Shown: piece by piece, positions 1-7,539 of the stretch
Position numbering within the stretch: the stretch's first letter is position 1
How the letters are laid out: each line of letters opens with the position of its first letter
Position numbers and translations under genes: made by a program
NCBI GenBank assembly: GCA_910589275.1
Contig: CAJUTH010000037.1
Coordinates: 1-35,946, forward strand
Origin: an uncultured Dorea sp.
Lineage (GTDB): Bacteria; Bacillota; Clostridia; Lachnospirales; Lachnospiraceae
Direction of reading: 5' to 3'
DNA length: 35,946 nt
The notes under the pieces: generated by a model
Databases searched by the model: none
What the model saw: only the letters and a program-made list of their open reading frames with translations
What the model was told of the DNA's origin: nothing

Positions 1-46
1 CGGGACATTTTCATTTGTGGTATACTAGGACATTATCATAAATGGC
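1..46. mobile_element. Probable insertion-sequence end abutting truncated tsaB
   Basis: Two near-identical motifs lie 25 bases apart: GGGACATTTTCATTTG at 2-17 and AGGACATTATCATAAATG at 27-44. Repeated short terminal motifs of this kind are typical of IS21-family ends, and the tsaB frame stops exactly where this block begins. Only the tip lies in the window, so no transposase can be seen. The IS assignment is inference; the repeats and the gene interruption are seen directly. Confidence 0.45.
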
Positions 47-382
47 TTATACCGTCCCCCACAGATTACAGGCAAGTCCTTCCAGCGTAGGAACCGCGAT
101 CAATGGTTTTCCCAGCGCAAGCCCAAGCCCTTTCGCCGTCGCAGAACCAATCCGAAGCCCGGTAAAGGAACCGGGGCCTGCCGCTACCCCGATCCCGTCG
201 ATCTCATCCAGATCCAGCTCCGTCATCTTCACAATCTCATCCAGCATGGGAAGCAGCGTCTGGGAATGGGTTTTCTTGTAATTTACCGTATATTCAGCCA
301 CCGTAACCGCTTCTCCTTTATCTTCTTCCACAACCGCCACGCTCGCAGCCAGTCCCGAACTATCCAGCGCTAATATCCGCAT
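47..382 (-). pseudogene. tsaB: TsaB, 3'-truncated (t6A tRNA modification)
   Basis: TsaB is the inactive paralogue that scaffolds TsaD and TsaE in making threonylcarbamoyl-adenosine (t6A) in tRNA. The start (MRILALDSS) and the AAGPGSFTGLRIG motif around residues 68-80 are clear. The protein ends after 111 residues at LACNLWGTV, whereas family members are usually about 220-240. In intact homologues this region continues toward a conserved DARR-type motif, which is missing here. It overlaps the end of tsaE by 13 bases, the usual tsaE-tsaB coupling. The break coincides with the repeated motifs at 1-46, so insertion is the likely cause. The first domain, which contacts TsaD, would be retained, so residual function is possible; a second copy elsewhere is also possible. 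Confidence 0.8.
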
Positions 383-804
383 ATACTTATCCTCCGATAA
401 TCAAATCCACGCTCCAGATCCTTTTCAATCCGGATCTCCGTATAATGCTCCGGCAGAATCTCCCTGATCAAATCCGCCCATTCAATCAAGGATACCCCCT
501 GTCCATATAGATAATCCTCATATCCGATCTCATCCATCTCGCATATGTCCCCGATCCGGTACACATCAAAATGGTAAAACGGAAGCCTTCCCTCATCGTA
601 GACCTGTACAATTGTAAAGGTCGGACTGCTCACAGACTCCTTTATCCCCAGCCCTTTTGCCAGTCCCTTGGTAAATACCGTCTTCCCAACACCAAGGTCG
701 CCCACAAGCGCAAACACCTGTCCCGCCGACGCGCCCGTTCCCAGCCGTCTCCCAAGCTCCCAGGTCTCCTTCTCTCCATTTGTCTCAACAATCTCTCTCT
801 TCAT
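370..804 (-). CDS. tsaE: TsaE, tRNA t6A biosynthesis ATPase
   Basis: TsaE is the P-loop ATPase that cycles the TsaB-TsaD complex during t6A formation at tRNA A37. The Walker A motif GDLGVGKT lies at residues 35-42, followed by the family signature SSPTFTIVQVY near residues 59-69 and FDVYRI near 78-83. The length of 144 is normal for the family. It is first in a minus-strand pair with tsaB and overlaps it. The upstream 805-900 stretch is AT-rich and is shared with the divergent gene at 949. Confidence 0.95.
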   Translation of the reverse strand: MKREIVETNGEKETWELGRRLGTGASAGQVFALVGDLGVGKTVFTKGLAKGLGIKESVSSPTFTIVQVYDEGRLPFYHFDVYRIGDICEMDEIGYEDYLYGQGVSLIEWADLIREILPEHYTEIRIEKDLERGFDYRRISICGY

Positions 805-948
805 TCTTCACAACCCATCCAAATTGTAACATACCATTCACTATAGCATATCTTTTCTTTTTTTTCTACCTATGTTATTCTATAAACAAAAAATCAAGGA
901 ATGCTACTTTGCCGTGAATGGAGCATGTGGCATCACAGGAGGTTCTTT

Positions 949-1311
949 ATGAAATTTACATTTTACCACAACAATATTAACGTAGCGAATCTGGAAAAAT
1001 CAGTGGAGTTCTATCAGAAAGCATTGGGCTTGACTATCACCAAGGAAAAAGAAGCGGAAGATGGCAGCTTCAAACTGGTATTCTTAGGCGACGGCGTTAC
1101 CTCTCACCTTTTGGAGCTCACATGGCTTCGGAATATGGACCGCCCCTACGATCTGGGGGACAACGAAATCCATCTGGCCATGCACACCGACGATATGGAC
1201 GCCTCCTATGCATTCCACAAGGAAATGGGCTGCATCTGCTATGACAATAAAGCTATGGGCGTGTACTTTATCTCCGACCCGGACGGGTACTGGACGGAAA
1301 TATGCCGCTAA
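949..1311 (+). CDS. VOC-family (glyoxalase I-like) protein
   Basis: A 120-residue single-domain vicinal-oxygen-chelate protein. The four metal-ligand positions of glyoxalase I are all present: H7, E56, H75 and E117. The sequence NVANLEKSVEFYQKALGL is the standard first beta-alpha unit. The start at 949 is chosen because AGGAGG at 937-942 sits 6 bases upstream; the open frame reaches back to 901 but has no ribosome site there. Many Firmicutes homologues are annotated as lactoylglutathione lyase, but substrate cannot be read from sequence, and the protein may act on a thiol other than glutathione. It stands alone and is divergent from tsaE. Confidence 0.85.
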   Translation: MKFTFYHNNINVANLEKSVEFYQKALGLTITKEKEAEDGSFKLVFLGDGVTSHLLELTWLRNMDRPYDLGDNEIHLAMHTDDMDASYAFHKEMGCICYDNKAMGVYFISDPDGYWTEICR

Positions 1312-1369
1312 CTGTGAAATTTCTAATCGTCTAATGTCAGATAATCACGGATTTTTTGAAAAAGAAATC

Positions 1370-1397
1370 TTGACAGTAACCACAAAAACTGTATAAT
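1370..1397 (+). promoter_or_regulatory. Sigma-A promoter for the small RNA at 1405
   Basis: TTGACA at 1370-1375 and TATAAT at 1392-1397 are both perfect consensus boxes, 16 bases apart. Transcription would start near 1404, just in front of the hairpin RNA. Such a strong promoter in front of a wrecked gene suggests that it drives the RNA itself. Confidence 0.75.
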
Positions 1398-1404
1398 AAT
1401 ATTA

Positions 1405-1456
1405 ACAGAACCCACCACGCCTCTGATTTTCATGCGCAACCCGGTGGGACTTTTTC
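1405..1456 (+). ncRNA. Structured RNA, candidate abiF-type motif
   Basis: CCCACC at 1411-1416 pairs with GGTGGG at 1443-1448, and CGC at 1418-1420 can pair with GCG at 1434-1436 inside it. ACTTTTTC follows directly, like an intrinsic terminator. The RNA would be about 50 nt, begins a few bases after a consensus promoter, and lies just before an ORF start resembling Abi_2/AbiF proteins. A published RNA motif called abiF occurs in exactly this position before abiF genes. Assignment to that motif is from memory of its layout, not from a covariance search. A plain leader terminator is the alternative. Confidence 0.5.
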
Positions 1457-1472
1457 ATTTATGGAGTGTTTT

Positions 1473-1665
1473 ATGTATCAATATCCAAAACAAATACTAA
1501 CAATCGCACAGCAAGTTGAGAGTTCGCTTGGCAGAGGCATTGCTGGTGCATGGAGATGCTTTGATTTTGCAGGATTCATCAATCTTTAAAGAGAAAAAAA
1601 TGTACTGGCAGAATATGTCCACAATAGCATCAGAAATTGCTCGCTCCAATGAGCACCTTGTCTAG
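1473..1665 (+). pseudogene. Remnant of an Abi_2/AbiF-like gene fused to an unknown fragment
   Basis: ATG at 1473 opens a 38-codon frame beginning MYQYPKQILTIAQQVES, which resembles the first residues of Abi_2 (AbiD/F) abortive-infection proteins. It then loses resemblance and stops at 1587-1589. A different frame, 1522-1665, reads VRLAEALLVHGDALILQDSS and continues to a stop at 1663. I do not recognise that part, but it has protein-like composition. The two parts were probably joined by deletion, leaving a start, a small piece of another gene and no function. The family call for the first 17 residues is tentative because so little remains. Confidence 0.45.
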
Positions 1666-1689
1666 CCCTATTGCAGAACATATGTTCTC

Positions 1690-2211
1690 TTATAATATAT
1701 CCAAGTCTGCCAGCGATTTTGCCGGCTTCGCACTCTTCTTGACATTCCTCACCTCTCCGCTCTTCCCGCCTGATTTGCGGCAGAGATAAATTTCCCCGAT
1801 TTCCATTGATTTATCAATGGCTTTGCACATATCATATACCGTTAAAAGCGCTATGCTTACGCCGGTCAGCGCCTCCATCTCCACGCCGGTTTTCCCAGTA
1901 ACTTTCACAGTACACCAGCAATAAACCGCACACTCCTCCGGATTCATTTCAAACTGTATTCTGCAATTTGTAATGGGCAGAATATGGCACATAGGAATAA
2001 GTTCCGATGTCCTTTTTGCTCCCATAATTCCTGCTGTCGTCGCAACACCCAGCACGTCTCCCTTTCCTACCGTACCTTCTTCAATTGCATCATATACGGC
2101 CTGACTAACCGAAATTCTCCCCGCCGCGACAGCCGTACGTTCCGTTTCATTCTTTGCAGATACATCCACCATTAACGCTTTTCCATTTTCATCAAAATGT
2201 GTAAATTCCAT
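1690..2211 (-). CDS. moaC: MoaC, cyclic pyranopterin monophosphate synthase
   Basis: MoaC converts the 3',8-cyclo-GTP product of MoaA to cyclic pyranopterin monophosphate, the first stable molybdopterin precursor. Active-site residues known from E. coli have counterparts here: K50, H76 (in PMCHILP), D127 and K130. The KTGVEMEALTGVS stretch at 107-119 is also typical. Length 173 is slightly long because of a lysine-rich tail after residue 150. It lies 18 bases behind radA on the same strand and is probably cotranscribed. No other molybdenum-cofactor gene is in the window. Confidence 0.93.
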   Translation of the reverse strand: MEFTHFDENGKALMVDVSAKNETERTAVAAGRISVSQAVYDAIEEGTVGKGDVLGVATTAGIMGAKRTSELIPMCHILPITNCRIQFEMNPEECAVYCWCTVKVTGKTGVEMEALTGVSIALLTVYDMCKAIDKSMEIGEIYLCRKSGGKSGEVRNVKKSAKPAKSLADLDIL

Positions 2212-2229
2212 ATGCTTTGTCCCTTTTCA

Positions 2230-3588
2230 TCAAATTAAATTCATTGCCTGATTAACAGATTTAACCCCTATAATCTCGATCCCCTTTATATTCTTCAGCA
2301 TTCCTTTGGAAACCTCCGGAACAATGCAGGTCTTAAATCCAAGCTTACGCGCTTCCGCCGCGCGCTGCTCTGGCATGCTGACTGCACGAACTTCGCCGCT
2401 TAAGCCCACTTCTCCGAATACAATTGTCCCTTCTGATATCGGCCGGTTCTTATAACTGGAGACAATTGCCATCACAATTCCCAGATCGACTGCCGGTTCA
2501 TTCATCCGGATTCCTCCTGCAATATTAATATAAGCGTCATAGTTGGAAAGAGGCAATCCTATCCGTTTCTCCAAAACAGCCATCAAAAGGTTCACCCTAT
2601 TATAGTCTGTTCCTGCCGCTGTCCGTCTTGGCATACCAAAATTACTCTTACACACCAAAGCCTGAATTTCCATCAGGATCGGCCTGGTCCCCTCCATGGA
2701 ACACGCCACCACGGAACCGGAAGCATTCTCCGGACGTCCGTTTAACATATATTCGGAAGGATTTGCAACTTCTTCCAGCCCTGTTTCCCGCATCTCAAAA
2801 ACACCGATTTCATTGGTAGAGCCAAATCGGTTCTTCACTCCCCGCAAAATACGGTATGAAGCATGCCTGTCTCCCTCAAAATACAGCACTGTATCTACCA
2901 TGTGTTCTAACACTCTCGGCCCCGCGACAGTTCCTTCTTTTGTCACATGCCCTACAATAAAAATGGTAATATTCAATCCCTTAGCAATCTGCATTAACGT
3001 ATTCGTTGCCTCTCGAACCTGAGATACGCTTCCCGGCGCGGACGACACATCTTCACTATACATAGTCTGAATCGAATCGACCACTGCCGCTACAGGGCGC
3101 TCTCTTTCAAGAACCTGCCGGACTACCTCAAGATTTGTCTCGCACAAAAGCAGCAGGTTATCATTGAATTCGCCCATTCGGTCGGCTCGAAGCTTGATCT
3201 GCTTAACCGATTCCTCGCCAGAAATATAGAGAACCTTCTTTTGGTCTTCTGCCAGTTGCCTGCACACTTGTAATAGAAGGGTGGATTTCCCAATTCCCGG
3301 ATCCCCGCCCACCAAAACCAGTGAGCCGAATACAATTCCTCCTCCGAGCACCCTGTCCAACTCTTCTATTTTCGTCTTCAGCCTGTCCTCCTGTTCTGTA
3401 GACACACTAGACAAAGTTACAACCTCAGCTTCCCGCAAGATACTCTTCCCTGTACCTGCTTTTGATATGACAGCCTTTTCCTCTGCGAATGTATTCCATT
3501 CTTTGCACGCAGGACACTGGCCAAGCCATTTGCTTTCCTCATGTCCGCAACTTTGGCAGAAAAACATGCTTTTCTTTCCTTTTGCCAC
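2230..3588 (-). CDS. radA: RadA, branch-migration/DNA repair ATPase
   Basis: RadA is a RecA-like ATPase with a Lon-type C-terminal domain that processes recombination intermediates. A four-cysteine zinc finger is at C11, C14, C25 and C28; Walker A GDPGIGKS is at 95-102; the KNRFG motif that marks RadA is present near residue 250; the Lon-like domain fills the C-terminal third. The start is taken as GTG at 3586-3588 because GGGAGGGG at 3594-3601 lies 5 bases upstream. An upstream TTG at 3609 has no ribosome site. That gives 452 residues, normal for RadA. moaC follows closely. Confidence 0.95.
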   Translation of the reverse strand: MAKGKKSMFFCQSCGHEESKWLGQCPACKEWNTFAEEKAVISKAGTGKSILREAEVVTLSSVSTEQEDRLKTKIEELDRVLGGGIVFGSLVLVGGDPGIGKSTLLLQVCRQLAEDQKKVLYISGEESVKQIKLRADRMGEFNDNLLLLCETNLEVVRQVLERERPVAAVVDSIQTMYSEDVSSAPGSVSQVREATNTLMQIAKGLNITIFIVGHVTKEGTVAGPRVLEHMVDTVLYFEGDRHASYRILRGVKNRFGSTNEIGVFEMRETGLEEVANPSEYMLNGRPENASGSVVACSMEGTRPILMEIQALVCKSNFGMPRRTAAGTDYNRVNLLMAVLEKRIGLPLSNYDAYINIAGGIRMNEPAVDLGIVMAIVSSYKNRPISEGTIVFGEVGLSGEVRAVSMPEQRAAEARKLGFKTCIVPEVSKGMLKNIKGIEIIGVKSVNQAMNLI

Positions 3589-3607
3589 CTTTTCCCCTCC
3601 CGTATAC

Positions 3608-3639
3608 AAAAGGTTTGCGCCGAAAAACGCAAACCTTTT
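3608..3639 (-). terminator. Intrinsic terminator after the 3652 gene
   Basis: A perfect 12-bp stem, AAAAGGTTTGCG at 3608-3619 with CGCAAACCTTTT at 3628-3639, encloses an 8-base loop. The stem is flanked by A/T runs, so it could work in both directions. It sits 12 bases past the stop of the minus-strand gene at 3652 and just upstream of the radA ribosome site. Confidence 0.8.
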
Positions 3640-3651
3640 GGTATAAGTATG

Positions 3652-4065
3652 CTATTTCTTAACAATTTTAATTGCTACCGCTTTATCCGGATCCATCTCC
3701 GCGCTGACGCTGATTTTTCCGCTTAGATTCGTCTTCATCGTACCAGCGCTTACATCATCTTTATAAATAACATATTCCGTATCCGCCTCAAGCTCTAAGG
3801 TTACCTGCACATCCTTTTCACCGGATACCAAAAAGGATACCTCCTCCTGCGACGCTTTAAAATTTTCTACTGCAGTTCCCGGTACAGACTCATATGCAAA
3901 CATTCCATTTTTCTCTAATTTGGTAATCTCCCGAAATGTTTTTACCTTATATATATCTCCCTGAAACTCGAATCCATCCAATTTGGTCTTAGAAGCCAGA
4001 GAATAATCTCCAAAGCTCAGTGTTCCATCTGCCTCTGCTCTCAACAGTTCTTTTACTACTGCCAT
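3652..4065 (-). CDS. Conserved small protein of unknown function
   Basis: A 137-residue acidic protein without signal peptide or membrane segment. It reads as beta-rich: the second half alternates short charged strands (LELEADTEYVIYKDD, AGTMKTNLSGKISVS) and resembles a small beta-sandwich. I recall Lachnospiraceae homologues carrying an 'endosialidase' label, but nothing here supports an enzymatic role. The start at 4065 is chosen over 4074 because AGGAGG would directly abut the earlier ATG but lies 9 bases from this one. It ends at a strong terminator and is probably monocistronic. Confidence 0.75.
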   Translation of the reverse strand: MAVVKELLRAEADGTLSFGDYSLASKTKLDGFEFQGDIYKVKTFREITKLEKNGMFAYESVPGTAVENFKASQEEVSFLVSGEKDVQVTLELEADTEYVIYKDDVSAGTMKTNLSGKISVSAEMDPDKAVAIKIVKK

Positions 4066-4111
4066 AGTCTTCATCCTCCTGAATTTCCTGTCATCTCATA
4101 ATAGTCTTTTC

Positions 4112-4290
4112 TTTCCGCTCCTCGCGCTCACTTCGCGAGCTTCGCTCTCTCTCTGCGCTCGTTGCTTCCTCTTCCTTCCGCTCCTCGCGCTCACTTCGCG
4201 AGCTTCGCTCTCTCTGCGCTCGTTGCTTCCTCTTCCTTCCGCTCCTCGCGCTCACTTCGCGAGCTTCGCTCTCTCAGTGTTCGTTGCACT
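4112..4290. repeat. Three-copy GC-rich tandem repeat with internal hairpin
   Basis: Three tandem copies begin near 4112, 4175 and 4236 with spacings of 63 and 61 bases; the difference is one CT dinucleotide in a CT run. Each copy contains CTCGCG-ctcactt-CGCGAG, a 6-bp stem with 7-base loop. The third copy decays after about 4276. The array lies between the 3' end of clpC and the promoter side of the 4065 gene. No spacers are present, so it is not CRISPR. Confidence 0.85.
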
Positions 4291-4381
4291 CACATAGAAT
4301 TTCCGCCTGCCCCATTGGTCTGCAAGCAGCCCATGGCGCATCCTGAAATTCTGCGCTCGTCGCTATGCGTTCATTGTACCA

Positions 4382-6814
4382 TTATTTTGGGGATTTTGAA
4401 ATAAATTTTATCTGTTTTTTTGAGAGTCCTGCTTCGATCTCATCTCCCCTTTTTATTTCTCCGGCAAGTATGGCTTCTGCCAGTTTATCTTCCAACTGAT
4501 TCTGAACGGCACGCCGCAGCGGCCTTGCACCATATTTCTGATCTGTCCCTGTTTCAACAATATGCCTTTTTACGGAATCTCGGATTGTCAGCTTAATATC
4601 AAGCTGCTCTTTCGCCCGTTTTACCACTTCCCTGCACATCAGTCCCACAATCTTCTTCATCTCTTCCTTATCCAGCGCATGGAATACGATAATCTCATCA
4701 ATCCTGTTCAAAAATTCTGGGCGGAATACCAGCTTTATTTCGTTCATAACATTAGATTTCATCCGCTTATAATTATCGCCCGCATCTTCCTTTGTCACAA
4801 AACCAAGGCGCTTCGGATCGATAATTGCCTGTGCTCCCGCATTGGAAGTCATGATAATCACCGTATTGCGAAAATCCACCTTTCGCCCCTGGGAATCTGT
4901 GATATGGCCGTCGTCTAATACCTGAAGCAGAATGTTAAACACATCCGGATGCGCTTTCTCTATCTCATCAAACAAAATCACAGAATATGGATGCCGCCTT
5001 ACCTGTTCTGACAACTGGCCTCCATCGTCATGCCCTACATATCCCGGCGGAGAGCCAATCATTTTCGACACGCTGTGTTTCTCCATATACTCCGACATAT
5101 CTACACGTATGATAGAATCTTCATTGCCAAACAACGCCTCTGCCAGAGCTTTGGAAAGCTCGGTCTTTCCTACCCCTGTGGGTCCTAAAAACAGGAAGGA
5201 GCCAATCGGACGGTTTGGATCTTTAAGTCCTACGCGCCCCCTTCGGACTGCCTTGGACACGGCTGATACAGCTTCCTTCTGTCCAATCACCCGCTTATGC
5301 AGCGTATTTTCCAGCTTCTTTAAACGCTCTCCTTCCGACTCGGCAAGCCTGCTTACCGGAATCTTGGTCCATTCTGATACCACATCTGCAATATCATGTT
5401 CCGTCACTTTCGCCCGTCTTCCTTCTGTCTTCTTCTGAAAACGCTCTCTAATTCTTGCAAGTTTCTTCTCTGCTTCGCTCTGCTCCTTGTGAAGCAAAGA
5501 CGCCTCTCCCATATTTCCCTGTTTGATGCACTCTTCCTTCTGAAGCTTCAAGTCTTCAATCAAACGCTCTAACTCTCCGATACTTTCTGGAACCTTGATT
5601 CCTCTAAGGCTTACTTTGGAACAAGTCTCATCCAAAACGTCAATTGCCTTATCCGGCAAAAAGCGGTCGCTGATATACCGGGCTGACAGCGTGACCGCAC
5701 TCTCCAGCGCCTCCTGCTCAATCTCCACACGATGATGCTTTTCATAACGGGACTTCAAACCCTCTAAAATCTCCAAACAGTGCTCTTTTGTAGGTTCTTC
5801 TACCGTAATGGGCTGAAATCTTCTCTCCAGCGCCGCATCCTTCTCAATATATTTACGATATTCCGCAATCGTCGTCGCTCCAATAAGCTGCAGTTCTCCT
5901 CTCGCAAGCGATGGCTTGAGAATATTTGAAGCATCCATTGCTCCCTCTGCCCCGCCTGCCCCGATAATTGTGTGCACCTCATCCAAAAACAAAATCACAT
6001 TCCCCGCAGCCTTCACCTCATGAATGAGTCTCTTCATACGTTCCTCAAATTCTCCACGATACTTAGATCCCGCTATCATGCTGGCCAAATCCATAGTAAG
6101 AATCCTTTTATCTCTCATGGTCTCCGGTACCAAACCATCTGCAATTCTTGCAGCAAGTCCTTCCAATACGGCAGTTTTTCCCACACCCGGCTCACCAACC
6201 AGACAAGGATTGTTCTTCGTCCTTCGGCAGAGGATCTGCATCAGCCTGCCGATCTCCTGCTGTCGCCCGATTACCGGGTCAAGCCTGCCTTCGGCCGCCT
6301 GCTCTGTAAGGTCCGTTCCAAACTGTTCCAACACGCCTTTTTTCTTTCCTTCTCCCTGCAGATCCGCCATATATTCATTTGGATCTGCTCCGGAAGTCAT
6401 AAGGATATCCTGATACAGCTTTTGAATATTTACATTCAGCGTTTGCAAAATGCGGCATGCCACACAATCCATGTCATTCAACACAGACAGCAGCATATGC
6501 TCCGTTCCTATCTCTGAAGCCTTCAGTCTGACTGCCTCACCTCCGGCTTCCTCCAAAATAAACTGAAGCCTTGGACTATCCTCCGGCTTCCCTGACAAAA
6601 CCACATCGCCGATCGGAGTTACCAATTCATTCATAATCTTAAGAATATCCTCTTCCTTTACTCCGTTCATATCCAGAATCTGTCCTGCAACTCCCCCAAA
6701 AGTCTTGCTAAGGCCAATCAGCAGATGCTCTGTCCCCACATAGGGATGCTGCATCAGCGCCGCCGCCTCTCTTGCAAGCTTCAGCACTTCTTTTGCCTGA
6801 TCAGTATAATTCAT
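4382..6814 (-). CDS. clpC: ClpC, AAA+ unfoldase of the Clp protease
   Basis: ClpC unfolds substrates and feeds them to ClpP. The 810-residue protein has the double Clp-N repeat (1-140), a first AAA+ domain with Walker A GEPGVGKT at 207-214, a middle region containing a UVR-like coiled segment (around 430-460), a second AAA+ domain with GPTGVGKT, and a ClpP-docking LGF tripeptide (PKRLGF). Length and order match ClpC rather than ClpB or ClpA. It starts 6 bases after a GntR-type gene and is surely cotranscribed with it. The usual Bacillus partners ctsR, mcsA and mcsB are absent from the neighbourhood, so control is likely through the GntR protein. Confidence 0.95.
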   Translation of the reverse strand: MNYTDQAKEVLKLAREAAALMQHPYVGTEHLLIGLSKTFGGVAGQILDMNGVKEEDILKIMNELVTPIGDVVLSGKPEDSPRLQFILEEAGGEAVRLKASEIGTEHMLLSVLNDMDCVACRILQTLNVNIQKLYQDILMTSGADPNEYMADLQGEGKKKGVLEQFGTDLTEQAAEGRLDPVIGRQQEIGRLMQILCRRTKNNPCLVGEPGVGKTAVLEGLAARIADGLVPETMRDKRILTMDLASMIAGSKYRGEFEERMKRLIHEVKAAGNVILFLDEVHTIIGAGGAEGAMDASNILKPSLARGELQLIGATTIAEYRKYIEKDAALERRFQPITVEEPTKEHCLEILEGLKSRYEKHHRVEIEQEALESAVTLSARYISDRFLPDKAIDVLDETCSKVSLRGIKVPESIGELERLIEDLKLQKEECIKQGNMGEASLLHKEQSEAEKKLARIRERFQKKTEGRRAKVTEHDIADVVSEWTKIPVSRLAESEGERLKKLENTLHKRVIGQKEAVSAVSKAVRRGRVGLKDPNRPIGSFLFLGPTGVGKTELSKALAEALFGNEDSIIRVDMSEYMEKHSVSKMIGSPPGYVGHDDGGQLSEQVRRHPYSVILFDEIEKAHPDVFNILLQVLDDGHITDSQGRKVDFRNTVIIMTSNAGAQAIIDPKRLGFVTKEDAGDNYKRMKSNVMNEIKLVFRPEFLNRIDEIIVFHALDKEEMKKIVGLMCREVVKRAKEQLDIKLTIRDSVKRHIVETGTDQKYGARPLRRAVQNQLEDKLAEAILAGEIKRGDEIEAGLSKKQIKFISKSPK

Positions 6815-6820
6815 CTCACA

Positions 6821-7198
6821 TTATCCTCCCATATATTCATCAAAAATCTCGTCCACCAGCTCATGGACCTCTTCTCTGGAAATATTCTTGCAAAGCCCCC
6901 TCGCAAGCACGATCCGAAGCTGAGCCCGCATTTTCTCAACGGCTTCAATCTTATTAATATCCAGTGAAATCACCGCGCCCCTTCTACGGTCAAGCTGGAT
7001 ATAACCCTCCTGCTTCAGCACGGAATATGCCTTATTCACCGTATGCATGTTGATGCCTACGGTCTCCGCAAGCTGACGGACTGAAGGAAGGGACTCTCCC
7101 TCCCGGATCTCAGAAGTGGCAATCCCCATAATAATCTGATTCCTGAGCTGTATATATATCGCTTCCTCGCTGTTGAAATCAATCTCAATATACATCAT
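6821..7198 (-). CDS. GntR-family regulator, YtrA type
   Basis: A 125-residue transcription factor. The N-terminal winged helix (about 10-75) has the GntR signature SLPSVRQLAETVGINMHTVNKAYSVL in two parts, followed by EGYIQLDRRRGAVIS. The short C-terminal tail of about 45 residues, without a ligand domain, places it in the YtrA subfamily. Such proteins commonly repress their own operon. Here the only other gene in the operon is clpC, 6 bases downstream. The start has a ribosome-site-like AAAGGTG a few bases upstream; a second ATG follows immediately and may be used instead. Confidence 0.9.
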   Translation of the reverse strand: MMYIEIDFNSEEAIYIQLRNQIIMGIATSEIREGESLPSVRQLAETVGINMHTVNKAYSVLKQEGYIQLDRRRGAVISLDINKIEAVEKMRAQLRIVLARGLCKNISREEVHELVDEIFDEYMGG

Positions 7199-7539
7199 TA
7201 CACCTTTTTTCTTTTGAACTTCCTAATTGTTATATACATGGTAGCACAAGCAGCATTGCTTTGCAAGCAGGCAAAATGTTTCCTATAATTATTTTGTTTT
7301 TCCAATCTCCTCCACGCTCTTAACAGCTTCCCACATTTATTTTAACAGTATATGATAACATCCACAGCCCCACCGCGCATTTAACATTATTTTACGCGCA
7401 AATAGACTTCACCCATGGAGTTTTCCAGTATTTTTCCAACTCTCCGTCCTTGCATTATTTATCATTTCATGCTTAAATGGTAGAAGTATGTTACGAAGTT
7501 ATACTCAGACTCAGGCATACAGAAAAGAGAGAGAAAACC
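7199..7539. other. Intergenic region between GntR/clpC and rpiR-type gene
   Basis: A 341-base divergent intergenic region carrying the promoters of both flanking genes. On the minus strand, TATATAAC near 7231-7238 is a plausible -10 region and operator zone for the GntR gene. No RNA gene or coding sequence was seen. The open frame reaching back from 7540 to 7477 lacks a ribosome site. Confidence 0.5.

Noticed and set aside
1675..1688. AGAACATATGTTCT palindrome at the end of moaC
   Set aside because: Perfect but only 14 bases with no loop or T-run; may be chance in an AT-rich spacer.
4112..4290. Possible CRISPR array
   Set aside because: Units are directly contiguous, about 60 bases long and nearly identical throughout; there are no variable spacers and no cas genes.
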